A stretch of 64,000 nt of DNA, taken from Isochrysis galbana. Taxonomy: Eukaryota; Haptophyta; Isochrysidales; Isochrysidaceae. The stretch's first letter is position 1. Each line of letters starts with the position of its first letter. The stretch is taken from the NCBI GenBank assembly GCA_018136815.1, contig CM030940.1, forward strand, positions 2,970,601 through 3,034,600, written 5' to 3'. This document shows, in pieces, positions 60,925-64,000 of the stretch. The position numbers and the translations under genes are program-made. The notes under the pieces are model-generated. The model had not been told where the DNA came from. It ran no database searches and was given only the letters and a program-made list of their open reading frames with translations.

Positions 60925-61721
60925 ATGAAGCAGCGCGCCACTAACCACTATAAGCATATTACAGAATGCGATTGAATCAATTGATCCAATCTTTGCTGAT
61001 GAGATCAATCTCAATTTAGATGGCAAGCTTTGCTGATGCAGGCTTGTCGCATTCGCGAATCGACATTCGTTAGGCTTCGCTCTTCTCTTCGTCGTTCGGT
61101 ATTTATCGTTATAATTCTCTCGTTCTCGTTCTCGGTCAAAAGCTTCGCTTGGATGCATGGGATCGTGGGTTGTGGAGCGCCCTCTCTCTTCCTCTCGAAA
61201 GAGAAGGGAAGTTTCCCCACCTTTCTTCCTCCCAGGCGCCTCGCAGATAGGTTTAATTTGCTATCTCCCCTGCGGTTCTTTATCTGCTTCTGGGGGCAAT
61301 CAGGTTTAATTTGCGACCTCTTCGCATCTCCCCCTTAGGCACATCGCACTCCTTTCGTCTTATTTGGTAGGTCTCTTGGAATCCTGCGTAGCAAGATTGC
61401 CCCTCGATTCCGTTATGGTGCGATTCCCGTTCCAGACAAGATCGCCGACAGATCGCCCTTTGATCGTCGTCCGTTGTTGTCTGATCGGAGTGTTTGGGTT
61501 TGATTTCAGTCGAGTTATGTGAGAAAGTCGTGGGGCGAGAGTCGGGGTGTTTTCCTGGGTGTCGTTGTCCGTCGTCCTGTCGTCAGTCGTCATCCGTCGT
61601 CGCTCTCGCTCTCGTCGCTCTCGCTCTCGTAACACTCAGACCTTACAATCCCTCCTCACCTCGCCAGCCCCTGCCACCACAGCCCTCCTCACACTCACCC
61701 TCGCCTTTCGCCGCTCGTTCC
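60925..61721. other. region before the Gypsy coding sequence
   Basis: May include an LTR or leader of the Gypsy element, but I cannot see matching LTR copies or a clear primer-binding site in this window. CGTC/CTCGCTCTCGTCGCTCT-type short repeats at 61560-61630. Confidence 0.35.
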
Positions 61722-64000
61722 ATGTCGCTTTCGCCGCCGTCCTCGCCCTCGCTCAAGCCCGCCTGCCCGCCTTCCTCTGCTGACGGGCTTCAGCCCGTCA
61801 GCACCTCTGAAGTCGTCTCCTCCGCCGCGCCTGCCGCCGGCATGCATCCTTCCTCATTGCCCTCAGGCCCTATGGGCCAGCCCAATTCGTCAGGTGTAGA
61901 ATCCTATCCGGTGCGTCCCGCGCTGGACGTCTCAATGGGGGTCACCCCCACCTCTGCAGAGTCGGGCATCATGCCTGCCCTGCCCCCTTTCTCCTCTTCG
62001 GACGGTCATCGTGTTGGCTGCGCCTCGTCACGACAAAGAGTTCATCGTCAAAACGGACGCGGCCAGTACCCTGGGTATTGGTGGTATTCTGTCGCAAGTC
62101 GACGATCATGGGCACGAGCATGTCGTCGCGTATTACGGTCGCCGCCTCACCGCCGCGGAGCGTCATTGGACCACCACCGAGGTGGAGCTCCTCGCCGCCC
62201 TGGAAAGCATTCGCACTTGGCGACCGTACCTTTGGGGCCGGCACTTTCGCCTCGTCATCGATCACCAAGCGCTCCGTTGGTTGCACACCATGAAGGACAC
62301 CGTCCAGGGTGGGCCGGCGTCGCGCTTGATGCGATGGGCGCTCAAGTTGTCCGAGTACCGCTTTACCGTCGAGCACAAACCTGGCGCGAACCACAAAGAC
62401 GCTGATGGAGTGTCGCGCTTGGTGGCGGCAGACAACGAGACGTCGGAGACGTCCGCTCCTAAGCAGGGGGGTGGGCAGCTACTAGCCGCCGTCGTCCCTA
62501 ACTCTCGCTCCACCACGGCATCGGATGGTCAGCCACCAGCCGTCGCCGCCTCTCGTTCTCGTACCACCACGGCCTCCAGTCTGCAAGCCGACGAACGATC
62601 GTCCAGGTTGTCCTCTACGACCAGGGATTCCATCAACCTCTCCTACCTCGACGTCGGTACACCCAACGCCGAGGCGCTCAAGGAGGCACAGGCCGAGGAC
62701 CCTGACTGCCACGACCTTATTCGCTTCCTCTCCTCGTCTCCTCACAACCCCGATCTCGATCACCGTCGCTTGCGCTGGCTCAGTCGTGAATCTTCTCGAT
62801 GCCTGTTGCGATCTGGACTGCTCTACCGACGAGTGCCGACGAGAGACGGCGAGAAGATCTGCCTCTACGTGCCGAAGACGATGCGCCGCGCCTACCTCGA
62901 AGCCTTTCACGACCACTTGTGCCACCTCGGCGACAATCGAATGGCGCGCCTTCTACGAGACCGATATTTTTGGCCTGGCATGAACGCAGACGTCTCTGAG
63001 CACGTTCGCCAATGCCACGAGTGCACTTTAGCTAAGCCACCCTTCCGCCACCTCGCAGACCCCAAGGGACCGCAGGTCGGCGCCTATCCGTTCGACATCG
63101 TCTTCTGCGACGTCGTCTCGATGGCTCCCACGCACGACTTCATCAAGGGCTCTCGAGGCTTCGACAAGCTCCTCGTTTTCGTGGACTCGCTCACTCGTTG
63201 GATTGAGGCGGCCCCTCACAACGGCGACCCCTCGAGTGCCGACGCACTTCACGCCTTCATGTCGTACGTCGTTTCTCGGCACGGAGTACCAAGGCAACTT
63301 CGCTCGGACTCTGGCAGCAACCTTGCTAGCCAACTCACCTCGATCATCCTTGAGCGCACTGGCACCGACCTACGGCCGAGCACACCTCATCATCACGAGA
63401 GTGTGGGCCTGGTTGAACGAGCTCAACAAACCTTGATCAACATGGCTCGCGCTACTGATGAAGGCGGCGGTCATTGGGTCGATCATCTCCCGTTCTTTCT
63501 AATGAGCATGCGCGCTTCAGCTAATCGCATTACCCGCATGTCGCCTGCTGCCTTGCTCTATGGCCGTGAGCTTCGCCTGCCTGCACAGCTTTCTGATCCA
63601 CCTGACACTGGCCCACCTCCCGAGTTACCTCAGGAAATTCGCTCGTACGCTTGGAAAATGCATTGTCGTTTAAAGGCGGCGTGGGCCGCGGCTTATGATG
63701 CAACTTTAGAATCTCAAGCCGACGCACTCGCCGACACACTACGCACTCACTCTCCCCCTATCCAATTTGCCCCAGGTGATAGGGTGGTTCGCAAGATTCC
63801 AGGACACCGCAACAAGCTCCTCTACCACTACAGCGGACCATACCGCATCGCTGAGGCGCTTGGCGCTGGCCGCTACCGACTACGCGACCAAGAAAATCGC
63901 CTCCTCTCCGAGGAGGTGCATGTGACTAACCTCCGTCCCTACTATACCCTCACAGATGAAGATCCCGTCCAAGCAGACGAGTATCTGGTTGATGCACTTC
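61722..64000 (+). mobile_element. Ty3/Gypsy LTR retrotransposon, internally deleted, runs off the window
   Basis: An ATG at 61722 starts a Ser/Pro-rich gag-like frame (about 80 codons). Without protease or RT in between, the sequence passes into RNase H and integrase of pol in another frame. The missing middle means this copy is defective unless it is supplied by other copies. The 3' end and any 3' LTR lie beyond 64000. Confidence 0.75.
61900..64000 (+). CDS. Gypsy pol fragment: RNase H and integrase
   Basis: The frame is open from a stop at 61897-61899 to the window end. RNase H: FIVKTDAASTLGIGGILSQV (first Asp), TTEVELLAALESI (Glu), FRLVIDHQALRWL (Asp), PGANHKDADGVSRL (last Asp). Integrase: a zinc finger AFHDHLCHLGDNRMARLLRD and HVRQCHECTLAKP; catalytic Asp in IVFCDVVSM, Asp in LRSDSGSNLASQL, and Glu in HHHESVGLVERAQQTL; and the GPY-type end module GDRVVRKIPGHRNKLLYHYS, GPYRIAEALGAGRYRL. 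Aspartate and glutamate ligands appear intact, so decay is recent. No reverse transcriptase precedes it; the RT connection region is seen only at 37600, in a different copy. Confidence 0.85.

Overview
This is nuclear DNA of a unicellular eukaryote. Several genes have short GT-AG introns with matching phases, and the genes present are eukaryotic (MLH3, COX5B, STK16-like kinase, GARP/Myb factor, HMG-box protein, folylpolyglutamate synthase, gamma-butyrobetaine dioxygenase-like enzyme). Between genes the DNA is GC-rich, full of G/C homopolymers and crowded with transposon debris. The protein at 39018-39806 has an ER-type signal sequence followed by Phe at the likely cleavage site, the pattern of plastid import in algae with red-derived secondary plastids. 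A haptophyte or related alga is therefore my best guess, but the sequence alone does not settle it.

Layout. 0-9.3 kb: the 3' end of an unrecognised gene, an ankyrin-LRR gene with a broken frame, then the divergent pair REX1B-domain protein / COX5B sharing a 230-base promoter. 9.6-13.5 kb: a large single-exon gene joining a VPS13-type chorein N-terminus to TPR and ankyrin repeats, behind a long purine microsatellite. 13.8-18.1 kb: LINE 3' ends, half of a cytochrome b561 gene and copies of an unknown transposon. 18.4-21.2 kb: MLH3. 21.6-27.4 kb: dispersed repeats, a LINE whose 5' end lies inside a hAT transposase, and pieces of a Gypsy element. 27.9-28.8 kb: a SANT/F-box protein. 28.9-32.4 kb: hairpin-ended repeats, one with a 24-base target duplication. 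33.3-34.8 kb: a GARP transcription factor. 35-46 kb: palindromes, LINE and Gypsy fragments, a plastid-type membrane protein, a foldback made from a chromodomain exon, and a 69-residue HMG-box protein. 47.5-49.9 kb: a 202-base satellite with a three-unit (614-base) higher-order repeat. 50-54.7 kb: a hAT fragment, then the divergent pair folylpolyglutamate synthase / gamma-butyrobetaine dioxygenase-like enzyme. 55-64 kb: more hairpin-ended repeats, a LINE fragment, a piggyBac-like MITE, an STK16-like kinase and a Gypsy element that runs off the end.

The least expected signal is a set of twelve small hairpins with an ATAA loop. Stem sequence varies but pairing is mostly kept, and nearly all are preceded by CCAT. 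They end at least three kinds of dispersed repeat. Three of the copies lie downstream of LINE open reading frames or 3' untranslated sequence, so the hairpin may be the 3' recognition structure of a LINE family that short non-autonomous elements share. This is inference from repeat comparison by eye.

The host genes do not form a pathway. They are ordinary housekeeping and regulatory genes embedded in mobile DNA, two of them as closely spaced divergent pairs.
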